Shown here: positions 6,001 to 8,771 of the stretch, one piece after another
Numbering within the stretch: position 1 is the stretch's first letter
How the letters are laid out: each line of letters opens with the position of its first letter
DNA from: Flavobacteriales bacterium UBA2426
GTDB lineage: Bacteria > Bacteroidota > Bacteroidia > Flavobacteriales_F > PHOS-HE28
NCBI GenBank assembly: GCA_002342985.1
Contig: DDRC01000030.1
Coordinates: 6,924-15,694 of the forward strand
Direction of reading: 5' to 3'
DNA: 8,771 nucleotides
Notes under the pieces: generated by a model
The model's input: only the letters and a program-made list of their open reading frames with translations
What the model was told of the DNA's origin: nothing
The model's database searches: none
Position numbers and translations under genes: made by a program

Positions 6001-7543
6001 TGAGCCCGGTGCCCAGGGGCGGAGTGGACATGGAGAGCGTGAAGCTGCTGTTGCCGCAGGGCGAGGCGTTGCTGGTGAGGGTGACGCCCGGCGAGGGAGG
6101 GTCGGTGCAGGGGGGCAGCGGCAGGATGGTGACGCAGAAATCCTCCGTCTCGCCGTAGGTGTAGGTGCCTGTGGCGGCCGGTGGCGCTCCGGCTTCGGCG
6201 ACTATGGCCCGGAAACGGATAGCGCCCAGGTTGGCCGTGGGCGGCACGCTGATGTTCAGGTCCGGGATGCCATTCAGGGCCGCAGTGGGGCCGCCTTGGG
6301 CGAGGGTCTCGCCCGCATCCGCGAAGTCTCCGTCGCCATTGAAATCAGCGAAGAGTGAGTAGTAGGCGGTGTAGTGGGTACCGAAGCATGAGCCGTTGCG
6401 GATGCGCACGGTGGCCGAGGTGCCCTGCTGCAGGGACAGGCCCGTGCCGCTGGTGAAGGTGTAGGTTTCGCACGTGAGGTCAGGCGAGCCGAAGCCCACG
6501 CCGTTCACCTTCACGCTGTCGATCTTGGTGTCGGCTGTGTTCGTGGCATTCGATGCCGGGTACGTGACGCAATCGCAGGCACTGGTGTTCAGCGTCACGG
6601 TCACCGGGGCGCTGGTGGCGCTCTGCCCGCCGTTGGTGCAGGTCACCAGGCAGCGGTACTGGGTGGTCTGGGTCAAAGAGATGCTCTGGGTGCCTGCATT
6701 GGTGCCGAAGGGGTTCCAGGAACCGCCGCCGTCGGTGCTGCGCTCCCAAGCGTAGGTGATGCCGGTGCCCAGGCTCGAGTTCTGCAGGCTGAGGTTGAAT
6801 GCCGCGCCTGCACATGCGGTGCTTACGCTCGCCAGCGTGTTGCCCGGGGCCGGGATGCCGTTGCAGGCCACGCTGGATTGCCAGCCGAAGCGCATGTTCG
6901 GGCGCGTGGTGGCGCTGGTGCTGGTTGATAGCGTGCTCGCGCAAACGCCCGATGCATCAGCCCGGTACCACCGGCTGTAGGTGGCGCCGGCCAGCGTCGT
7001 GGTCCACTGGGTAGAGGCGTTGTTCGAGTATCCCGTGTTGTTGAAGCAGGTCTCGATCACGAGGTTATCCGTGCCATTCCAGACGAATGGGGCCACGAAG
7101 GAGAACTGATTCCAGCCGACCACGGGCGTGTAGGTGGTGGCAACCGTGTTGGCGATCTGCCCGGTGGTCACGTAACCCGCGCTGATGGGGTTGGCGTTGG
7201 CACCCACGTTGAACACCCGGATCTGCCAACCGGTATGGGCGGCCGTGCCATTCAGGGCGGTCACATTGAAGCCAATGGACTGCACCTGCGAGCCCGCCGC
7301 GATGCCGGCCGCGGCCATCTGGGCCGCCGGCACGAAGAACTGGTGCCGTGCACCCCAATAATACTGGCCGAACGGCGCTGGATAGCCCGTGGCGGTGTTG
7401 GCTGCGGTGCCGGTGCCCACAATCGAGAAGGTCTGGGCCTGGGAGCTTAGCGCCAACAGGCCCATGGCCAGCAGCAAGGCGCCGCGACAGGCGCTGCGCC
7501 ATGCGGAACGCCAAGGCGTTCGACTGGAGTTTTCACAATTCAT
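1..7543 (-). CDS. Giant secreted multidomain surface protein with T9SS sorting signal (3' end outside window)
   Basis: One uninterrupted frame of 2514 codons runs from the ATG at 7543-7541 past the left edge. A secretion signal (residues 1-36) opens it and a T9SS sorting domain starts at about residue 2495, so the product should cross the inner membrane by Sec and the outer membrane by T9SS. Order of domains: beta-sandwich (38-221), Ig-like+GEVED (227-471), Ig-like+GEVED (479-732), Fn3-like (738-826), two ANDxC domains (828-1077), beta domain (1083-1164), CUB-like (1166-1281), beta domain (1287-1371), Ig-like with insert (1376-1662), two Ig-like (1663-1823), Ig-like with insert (1828-2006), Ig-like (2007-2077), calcium motif (2079-2093), Cys-rich domain (from about 2125), twin Fn3-like module (2244-2471). 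Cysteines are frequent, as expected for disulfide-bonded extracellular domains. I recognise no protease or glycosidase motif. Adhesin, matrix or structural function is inference. An in-frame GTG at 7549-7547 is a possible alternative start, but the ATG is preferred. Confidence 0.93.
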   Translation of the reverse strand, partial: MNCENSSRTPWRSAWRSACRGALLLAMGLLALSSQAQTFSIVGTGTAANTATGYPAPFGQYYWGARHQFFVPAAQMAAAGIAAGSQVQSIGFNVTALNGTAAHTGWQIRVFNVGANANPISAGYVTTGQIANTVATTYTPVVGWNQFSFVAPFVWNGTDNLVIETCFNNTGYSNNASTQWTTTLAGATYSRWYRADASGVCASTLSTSTSATTRPNMRFGWQSSVACNGIPAPGNTLASVSTACAGAAFNLSLQNSSLGTGITYAWERSTDGGGSWNPFGTNAGTQSISLTQTTQYRCLVTCTNGGQSATSAPVTVTLNTSACDCVTYPASNATNTADTKIDSVKVNGVGFGSPDLTCETYTFTSGTGLSLQQGTSATVRIRNGSCFGTHYTAYYSLFADFNGDGDFADAGETLAQGGPTAALNGIPDLNISVPPTANLGAIRFRAIVAEAGAPPAATGTYTYGETEDFCVTILPLPPCTDPPSPGVTLTSNASPCGNSSFTLSMSTPPLGTGLTYEWQRSDDGFSTFTVLGTGLTQSASQAFGAIWEYRCVVSCNGNPPVASTPVSVTTSTTPVAICGTYCTPTSTSGCSFGDLIARVQLNTLDNNSGTACVSFYNDYTGNPLLTTNLQAGTSYNCIISSGAYSQAYAVWIDYNDDGIFDNPGERVGFTATPVPANSSASFPISLSCSPPVGAHRMRVRSAWDVTVPGPSITPCGAPGDYGEVEDYVITIDPPPPCPQPNTLAVNVTSATSATFTWNAGCTETVWDAHVQLAGGGTPVTPSNPGITGTPTLTRNDLSVGNWEFWVRADCGVNGPSAWVGPFTFTIIANDNCASPTPITVDPFGACVGIAGTTVGATAGDSPYPSCLVTGLVDVWYSFNSGSNSVINWQYTLGTMTVRAVQVLTACGGSEVYCVGDVDAGQFAVTPNTNYLFRVLTFAGTAGTFNLCLTGPPANDLCAGAIPVSCGTPVTGTTAGATNQGAPAGCVDALATAPGVWYTISGQCGNLTASLCTGTAFDSRLAVFSGACGTLTCIASNDNGCGLQSTVNFTASADQTYYIYVTGTGTASGAFTLEVTGCQQAATATASVVDNCPSNQFSVDVNLTSLGSGGSATIEYSVNGGSPIGQAAGLGSNIIGPFATTDAVSVTVDNGTVCDLELGNYFSGCPVEIVCGSTLTVSHCYSNNDPRTFTFTSDNPLETVTVTFVEGEMDPNDVIRAYSGTDNQGPPIPQLTGSFANLFGVSGSSDFGYNSIFIEIDSDGSNSCADGNQDTWVFEVECTPFCVDPDGTATFDVCASTIDVQINFTGDAPTCGVRYIVNGGTPVDQGGFVDFDQVTIGPFTPGDQVQVLLLHEGFPPDALCNRNLGTFTILPVPTPPAISISATPSTVCVGGTSQLSVYASAPGPIGSYAFETNTNGGLLPMTSPVTIQGTNLDDTGGPLTAIGFPMTYGTNSYTQFSTNSNGLMRLGNTAISGSRFNSPLTSATDLPLLAPWWDDLHTGSDGYVRTSLEGTAGSYVRIVEWFVRPFGAGTAATMRFQVALYQASGAIEFRYSPTGAAYVDGASIAITGGNTSSRVAVNSVDHTASPTILYDALTAWPGGTRLYRFLAPQPPGVTYSWSPADDLDDPNSATPIASNITETTTYTASVFFGGCPTDVTVDVTVEPALTSASITPSSGTICTGTNAVTLTANAGDGVPPFTYAWTDPNNQPAGTSQTVDANLGGTWTCLVTDACNGSFLASATITAVAPPTVNITATAPICAGGSVTLSANATNATNVLWGGAAPVGGSTTADVTISGLSGANNGTYTVTASNEGCTTAPASYVLAVNPNPSITSTTAVPATVCTGGTSQLDVAAAPPALQLVLNGTGFWMDELSWTLTNSLNAIVGSGGGYGNNQIITVPLGALTNGPFTFSVETQGTFNDNQSTYTLTCGGSTILTGTVFGGQAFSQGGLVCEGSFTYAWSPATFLSGTAISNPVASGVTSETPYSVLVTNTSTGCSSTGNVTVGMYPVPTLDCGTYPTLCAADAPIALTGSPAGGTWSGTGVTGSSFNPAVGTQTLTYSYTYGAGCVATCQVTITVLSADTDGDNIPDCADECPTLFGEIGDPCDAGPGFILGQIDGDCNCIGVACTEDVRLEVKTDANGSHTSWEIREATTSLLVCSGGPYTGINDATITTDCCLPAACYVLRVFDSAGDGIVGGGYVLREAGGNQRRIIDNRGNFTAGTVSQINDASSFCVPMGDDRLVFTSCDKLDWKTNPCGGEFVVANDNSAVSAQYGVNNANSGYQMWWFDPNGGFSFRRFQSHNTANGLPASATRACHFQINSWSGNQLQQGVMYNVRVRGRINGVYNEWGPACRLMVDNVAAQCPRTKLMDIPDNAFLSCGQLRPLGTGQASLVHARPVRRMNANCNWVNANRYQFRFRIPAEGIEVVKTSAAGQYWVNTNGLACSKTYEVDVRASFDGGATWCHSGVLWGDACLLTTTCSSALAQQGTGMTATAGTLRMYPNPNQGDHVMLSLSAV
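38..673 (-). repeat. Direct repeat, left copy (3' part of giant gene)
   Basis: This stretch matches 8106-8771 at both DNA and protein level, in the same orientation. For example, the 28 bases starting at 191 and at 8281 are identical, covering gcgcacgtccacctcgtagg and what follows. The two copies differ by a net 30 bases, mostly in the linker before the PNPN motif and inside the last loop. Homology may extend further, since the right copy is cut by the window edge. Confidence 0.85.
131..814 (-). other. Twin Fn3-like C-terminal module (residues 2244-2471)
   Basis: Two related beta units stand in series. Unit 1 runs from a GYQMWWFDPNG strand (Tyr2280) to MYNVRVRG and WGPAC (Trp2346). Unit 2 runs from NRYQFRFRIPAEG (Tyr2411) to TYEVDVRASFDGG and WGDAC (Trp2467). 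Both share the Y-Q-x-x-F strand, the Y-x-V-x-V-R strand and the terminal W-G-x-A-C, as Fn3 repeats would. The segment between them carries CPRTKLMDIPDN and SCGQLRPLG. The module lies directly before the sorting domain and is shared with the neighbouring gene, which suggests an anchoring or processing role. Not a family I can name. Confidence 0.6.
815..1171 (-). other. Cys-rich domain before the C-terminal module (residues 2125-2243)
   Basis: Opens CTEDVRLEVKTDANGSHTSW with a W-E-I strand, then TDCCLPAACYVLRVFDSAGD and a Gly-rich GIVGGGYVLRE loop. The D-S-A-G-D-G motif resembles a metal-binding or turn element. I have the impression that this kind of domain is common in flavobacterial T9SS cargo, but I cannot name a family. 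No active site is visible. Confidence 0.5.
1265..1309 (-). other. Thrombospondin type 3-like calcium motif (residues 2079-2093)
   Basis: The protein reads DTDGDNIPDCADECP, a near-perfect type 3 repeat with alternating aspartates and two cysteines. Such motifs bind calcium in other secreted proteins. Only one clear repeat is present, placed between the last Ig-like domain (2007-2077, with GGTWSGTGVTG) and the Cys-rich domain that starts near 2125, so it probably acts as a stiff calcium-dependent joint. Confidence 0.7.
1526..2062 (-). other. Ig-like domain split by an inserted ~100-residue beta domain (residues 1828-2006)
   Basis: The Ig begins SITSTTAVPATVCTGGTSQL, breaks after AAAPP, and resumes at FTYAWSPATFLSGT (Tyr1956), ending in YSVLVTNTSTGC and NVTVGMYP. 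The insert (about 1855-1953) contains FWMDELSWTLTNSLN, a Gly-rich loop GSGGGYGNNQIITVP, and STYTLTCGG. The break point is the same as in the split Ig at residues 1376-1662 although the inserted domain is different. Two unsplit Ig-like domains (residues 1663-1745 and 1746-1823) lie between the two. Confidence 0.65.
2558..3418 (-). other. Ig-like domain split by an inserted ~200-residue beta domain (residues 1376-1662)
   Basis: The first Ig strands, SISATPSTVCVGGTSQLSV (residues 1377-1395), are interrupted; the Ig resumes at TYSWSPADDLDDP (Tyr1614) and finishes TTTYTASVFFGGC and VTVDVTVEP. Normally these parts follow each other within about ten residues in Bacteroidota Ig-like repeats. The insert (about 1407-1610) has its own recognisable pattern: IGFPMTYGTNSYTQFSTNSN, then LLAPWWDDLHTGSDGYV, VRIVEWFV, MRFQVALYQASGAIEFRY. 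This is a familiar extracellular beta domain of Bacteroidota surface proteins, similar in feel to nidogen-like domains. Confidence 0.65.
3431..3685 (-). other. Beta domain B flanking the CUB-like domain (residues 1287-1371)
   Basis: Marked by VRYIVNGGTPVDQ (Tyr1314), TIGPF, VQVLLLHEG and a Cys-x-x-x-LGTF ending. It aligns by eye with residues 1083-1164 and together they enclose the CUB-like domain. Function not recognised. Confidence 0.5.
3701..4048 (-). other. CUB-like domain (residues 1166-1281)
   Basis: Starts IVCGSTLTVSHCYSNND, has paired beta strands (RTFTFTS, VTVTFVEGEMD), the DVIRAYSGTDNQGPP segment that corresponds to the 'v-Y-D-G' part of CUB domains, then SIFIEIDSDGSN and WVFEVEC. 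About 115 residues fits the usual CUB length of about 110. Acidic residues near the loops could bind calcium, as in many CUB domains. The call rests on pattern only, and a structural model would settle it. Confidence 0.55.
4052..4297 (-). other. Beta domain A flanking the CUB-like domain (residues 1083-1164)
   Basis: Marked by IEYSVNGGSPIGQ (Tyr1115), IIGPF, a V-S-V-T-V strand and C-D-L-E-L-G-N-Y-F. The same signature recurs on the other side of the CUB-like domain at residues 1287-1371, so the two are duplicates. I know no name for this domain; an Ig or Fn3-like fold is a guess from the strand pattern. Confidence 0.5.
4313..5062 (-). other. Two ANDxC-type beta domains in tandem (residues 828-1077)
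   Basis: Each unit opens with the same signature, ANDNC at residue 828 and ANDLC at residue 953. Each continues through an Ala/Thr/Gly-rich stretch with G-A-T, a Val-Trp-Tyr strand (VDVWYSF and PGVWYTI), and ends in a NYLFRV or TYYIYV strand followed by GTF/GAF. This pattern resembles the pre-peptidase C-terminal (PPC)-like domains widespread in secreted bacterial proteins. They are usually stalk or binding modules. An Fn3-like domain (residues 738-826, ending WVRADCG and GPFTFTI) precedes the pair. Confidence 0.65.
5348..6109 (-). other. Ig-like + GEVED pair, copy 2 (residues 479-732)
   Basis: The Ig-like half has PLGTGLTYEWQRSDDGF and WEYRCVVSC, closely matching copy 1. The GEVED half has VWIDYNDDGIFDNPGE and the classic YGEVEDYVITID at residues 721-732. 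Between the two halves lies a Cys-containing stretch starting CGTYCTPTSTSGC. Same order and similar spacing as copy 1 show that the pair was duplicated as a unit. The aspartate-rich loop could bind calcium; this is inference. Confidence 0.8.
6131..6865 (-). other. Ig-like + GEVED pair, copy 1 (residues 227-471)
   Basis: The Ig-like half has SLGTGITYAWERSTDGG and TQYRCLVTC, the Trp/Cys core of an Ig-type beta sandwich. The GEVED half has FADFNGDGDFADAGE, an aspartate-rich loop, and ends YGETEDFCVTI at residues 463-473, a variant of the GEVEDY signature. GEVED domains are common in Bacteroidota secreted proteins and have no enzymatic role known to me. The whole unit is repeated immediately downstream in the protein. 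Confidence 0.75.
6881..7432 (-). other. N-terminal beta-sandwich domain of the giant protein (residues 38-221)
   Basis: The mature N-terminus begins TFSIVGTGTAAN and has FGQYYWGARHQFFVP, then QVQSIGFNVTALNG, then a segment ending SRWYRADASGVC and RPNMRFGW. This pattern of aromatic beta strands is familiar from N-terminal domains of flavobacterial T9SS cargo, often seen before GEVED or Ig-like domains. No catalytic residues are evident. The domain is likely exposed at the far end of the chain from the sorting signal, so it is a candidate ligand-contacting part; that is inference. Confidence 0.6.
7436..7543 (-). other. Sec signal peptide of the giant protein
   Basis: Residues 1-36 contain four arginines (8, 12, 16, 20), then a hydrophobic core of Leu/Ala/Met/Gly (about residues 21-32), then SSQAQ. 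Cleavage most likely follows Ala36, leaving Gln37 first, a common arrangement in Bacteroidota secreted proteins. Its presence right at the ATG at 7543 is the best support for that start. The basic region is longer than usual, so a start further inside cannot be wholly excluded, but no other Met stands before the hydrophobic core. Confidence 0.85.
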
Positions 7544-7734
7544 GATCACGTGGTTTTGGATTGGGTTCGGAGCTGAAAAGGCCGCATTCGGGCGGCCGCC
7601 GAGGGCGGTGCCGGCAGGCACGATCACAGGAGGCAAGACAGCGCGCTCGGACCATCGTCCTGCGCGGCCTGCATCAGGTGGCGGTAAGAGGTCGGGAGCG
7701 TAGGGGTTGGGGCATGTCTGGTTTTGGGGTGAGC
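7544..7734 (-). other. Predicted 5' leader of the giant gene
   Basis: No conserved protein or RNA family is recognised here. From the predicted start the leader is about 185 bases long. It holds a small hairpin with 6-base arms at 7580-7597 (ggccgc / gcggcc) and two tiny open frames that overlap stop to start. No Shine-Dalgarno sequence precedes the ATG, as is usual in Bacteroidota; an A-rich CCAAAACC sits 8-15 bases upstream of the start instead. Confidence 0.4.
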
Positions 7735-7766
7735 CAATATTATCCGAGTGTTGCCCTGGATGCAAG
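7735..7766 (-). promoter_or_regulatory. Candidate Bacteroidota promoter of the giant gene
   Basis: On the minus strand CTTG (7766-7763) is followed after 20 bases by TAATATTG (7742-7735). The known Bacteroidota pattern is TTTG at about -33 and TAnnTTTG at about -7 with 19-21 bases between, so there is one mismatch in each box. The same bases also read as TTGCAT-17-TAATAT, a fair generic sigma-70 match. A run of nine A (7778-7770 on this strand) lies just upstream, like an UP element. Transcription would start near 7728. Confidence 0.5.
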
Positions 7767-7824
7767 GACTTTTTTTTTATCCACAGCAGGCAACCACCGC
7801 ATGCGCGTGCGATCGCCGGAATGC

Positions 7825-7854
7825 GAAGGGCCCCGGCATGCGCCGGGGCCCTTC
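7825..7854 (-). terminator. Strong GC-rich hairpin downstream of the upstream gene
   Basis: Arms 7825-7837 and 7842-7854 are perfect 13-base inverted repeats (gaagggccccggc and its complement) around a 4-base loop. It begins 17 bases after the stop codon of the upstream gene. No run of T follows on the minus strand, so it departs from a textbook intrinsic terminator; it may end transcription with help or simply protect the 3' end of the mRNA. Confidence 0.6.
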
Positions 7855-7871
7855 ATTCCTGCCGGTGAAGC

Positions 7872-8771
7872 TCAGGGCTGGATGACGAGGCGCTCGCTGA
7901 ACGCCGCGCTGCCCGCCGTGATGTTCACCACGTAGAGGCCGGATGCCAGCTCGCCGTTGAGGTCGAGCACGGTGTTCACGTAGCCGTCCTGCACCGCGAT
8001 GGTGCGTGCGGCCACGCGCTTGCCGAAGGCGTCGAAGATGTCGACGCTCACGGTCTGCACTTCGGGCTGCACGCGATCAAGCCCGATCATCAGCTGGTCG
8101 CCGCGGTTGGGGTTGGGGTGCATGCGGAGGGCGGGCGCTTCATGCGGGGTGGTGGGCGCCAAGGCCAGGCTGCCCGGGCAGGCCACCGTGCTCAGCTCGC
8201 ACACATCGCCCCACGCCGGATCGCTCACCGAGTTGGGGTTGGGCGTCACCACGCACCAGGTGCTTCCGCCATTGAAGCTGGCGCGCACGTCCACCTCGTA
8301 GGTCTTGCCGCACTGCAGGCCGTTGGTGTTCACGAAGTAGTTGCCGGCGCCCACGGCGGTGGTCTTCACCAGCACGAAGTTCTCCGAAGCGAGGCGGAAG
8401 CGGAACTGGTAGCGGTTGGCGCTCACCCATTGGCAGTTGTTGTTCATCCGTCGCACGGGCTTGGCATGCACCAGGCTGGCCTGGCTGGTGCCGATGGGGC
8501 GCACCTGACCACAGCTCAGGAACGGGTTGTCGGGGATGTCCATGAGCTTGGTGCGGGGGCATTGCGCCAGGGCGTTGTTCACCATCAGGCGGCAGGCGGG
8601 GCCCCAGGGCAGGTAGTCGCCAGCCACGCGGCCGCGCACCTTCACGTTGTAGAGCACGCCCTCCTGCAGCTGGTTGCCGCTCCAGCTGTTGAGCTGGAAG
8701 TGGCAGGCGCGTACTGCATTGTTGGGCAGGCCATTGCTGGTGCTGTGGCTCTGGAAGCGCTTGAAGCTGTA
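7872..8771 (-). CDS. C-terminal part of a paralogous T9SS-secreted protein (5' end outside window)
   Basis: The frame is open from the right edge to the TGA at 7874-7872, giving 299 visible residues; the true start lies beyond 8771. Residues 1 to about 190 are two Fn3-like beta units ending in WGPAC and WGDVC. They match residues 2291-2471 of the giant downstream protein closely. A poorly conserved Ala/Pro/Thr linker follows. The last ~84 residues form a T9SS type A sorting domain: HPNPNRGD at residue 218, a central VDIFDAFGKRV segment, the LASGLYVVNI segment and the terminal ERLVIQP. The gene sits directly upstream of the giant gene on the same strand, with 328 bases and a hairpin between them. 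What the missing N-terminal part does cannot be said. Secretion through T9SS is well supported; a surface or extracellular location follows from the family. Confidence 0.93.
   Translation of the reverse strand, partial: YSFKRFQSHSTSNGLPNNAVRACHFQLNSWSGNQLQEGVLYNVKVRGRVAGDYLPWGPACRLMVNNALAQCPRTKLMDIPDNPFLSCGQVRPIGTSQASLVHAKPVRRMNNNCQWVSANRYQFRFRLASENFVLVKTTAVGAGNYFVNTNGLQCGKTYEVDVRASFNGGSTWCVVTPNPNSVSDPAWGDVCELSTVACPGSLALAPTTPHEAPALRMHPNPNRGDQLMIGLDRVQPEVQTVSVDIFDAFGKRVAARTIAVQDGYVNTVLDLNGELASGLYVVNITAGSAAFSERLVIQP
7875..8129 (-). other. T9SS C-terminal sorting domain, upstream protein
   Basis: LRMHPNPNRGD opens the domain, a strand-turn VDIFDAFGKRV follows, then LNGELASGLYVVNITAG and the terminal SERLVIQP. 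Length (about 85 residues) and segment order fit the type A sorting domain. It directs export by T9SS and is normally removed or used to attach the protein to the cell surface. Confidence 0.93.
8106..8771 (-). repeat. Direct repeat, right copy (3' part of upstream gene)
   Basis: Counterpart of 38-673, about 8.1 kb away. Hand alignment of the first 126 residues gives 99 identities without gaps. Differences are mostly conservative (Lys/Arg, Ile/Leu/Val), which suggests selection on the protein rather than a very recent copy. Confidence 0.85.

Noticed and set aside
7580..7597. Small hairpin ggccgc/gcggcc in the leader
   Set aside because: Six-base arms of pure GC are expected by chance in DNA this GC-rich, and there is no T run or known riboswitch context; it is noted only as part of the leader.
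7561..7935. Plus-strand open frame of 124 codons across the gap between the genes
   Set aside because: It crosses the promoter candidate and the hairpin and ends antisense inside the upstream gene. Its composition (Arg, Gly, Pro) looks like untranslated GC-rich DNA.
8140..8562. Minus-strand open frame of 140 codons inside the upstream gene
   Set aside because: It is the same out-of-phase shadow as at 30-509, preserved only because the two genes are paralogous there. It is not evidence for a conserved second protein.
38..8771. Repeated blocks as a possible CRISPR or transposon structure
   Set aside because: There are only two copies, both coding in the same frame and orientation as sorting-domain modules. 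No spacers, terminal inverted repeats or transposase are present.

Overview
The window looks like a GC-rich member of the Bacteroidota, most plausibly an uncultivated Flavobacteriales lineage. The main reason is that both genes end in a C-terminal sorting domain of the type IX secretion system (T9SS), a system confined to the Bacteroidota and close relatives. The Ig-like, GEVED, CUB-like and 'ANDxC' domains are also typical of that group's surface proteins. The phylum-level call is strong; the order-level call is inference.

Both real genes lie on the minus strand. Reading in the direction of transcription (right to left), positions 8771-7872 hold the last 299 codons of a first secreted protein. 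A strong hairpin follows at 7825-7854. A Bacteroidota-style promoter candidate lies at 7735-7766, followed by an untranslated leader of about 185 bases. A giant gene then starts at 7543 and runs without a stop off the left edge of the window. At least 2514 codons are visible, and the paralogue suggests about 65 more, for roughly 2580 residues in total.

The giant protein has a signal peptide and then a chain of extracellular beta-sandwich domains: an N-terminal beta domain, two Ig+GEVED pairs, an Fn3-like domain, two 'ANDxC' domains, a CUB-like domain bracketed by two related beta domains, and a run of Ig-like domains. Two of these Ig-like domains are split at the same place by inserted domains. 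A thrombospondin-type-3-like calcium motif, a Cys-rich domain, a twin Fn3-like C-terminal module and the T9SS sorting signal complete it. I recognise no catalytic motif, so surface adhesion, matrix or structural roles are the best guess.

The two genes are tandem paralogues at their 3' ends. The last ~220 residues before the edge of the giant protein match the upstream gene closely (99 of 126 residues identical over the ungapped core, counted by hand), which makes a pair of direct repeats about 8.1 kb apart. The C-terminal module plus sorting domain therefore looks like a shared anchor cassette joined to different outward-facing parts. No RNA gene, CRISPR array, transposase or defence system is visible. 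A long plus-strand reading frame across the left two thirds is an antisense artefact of codon use.
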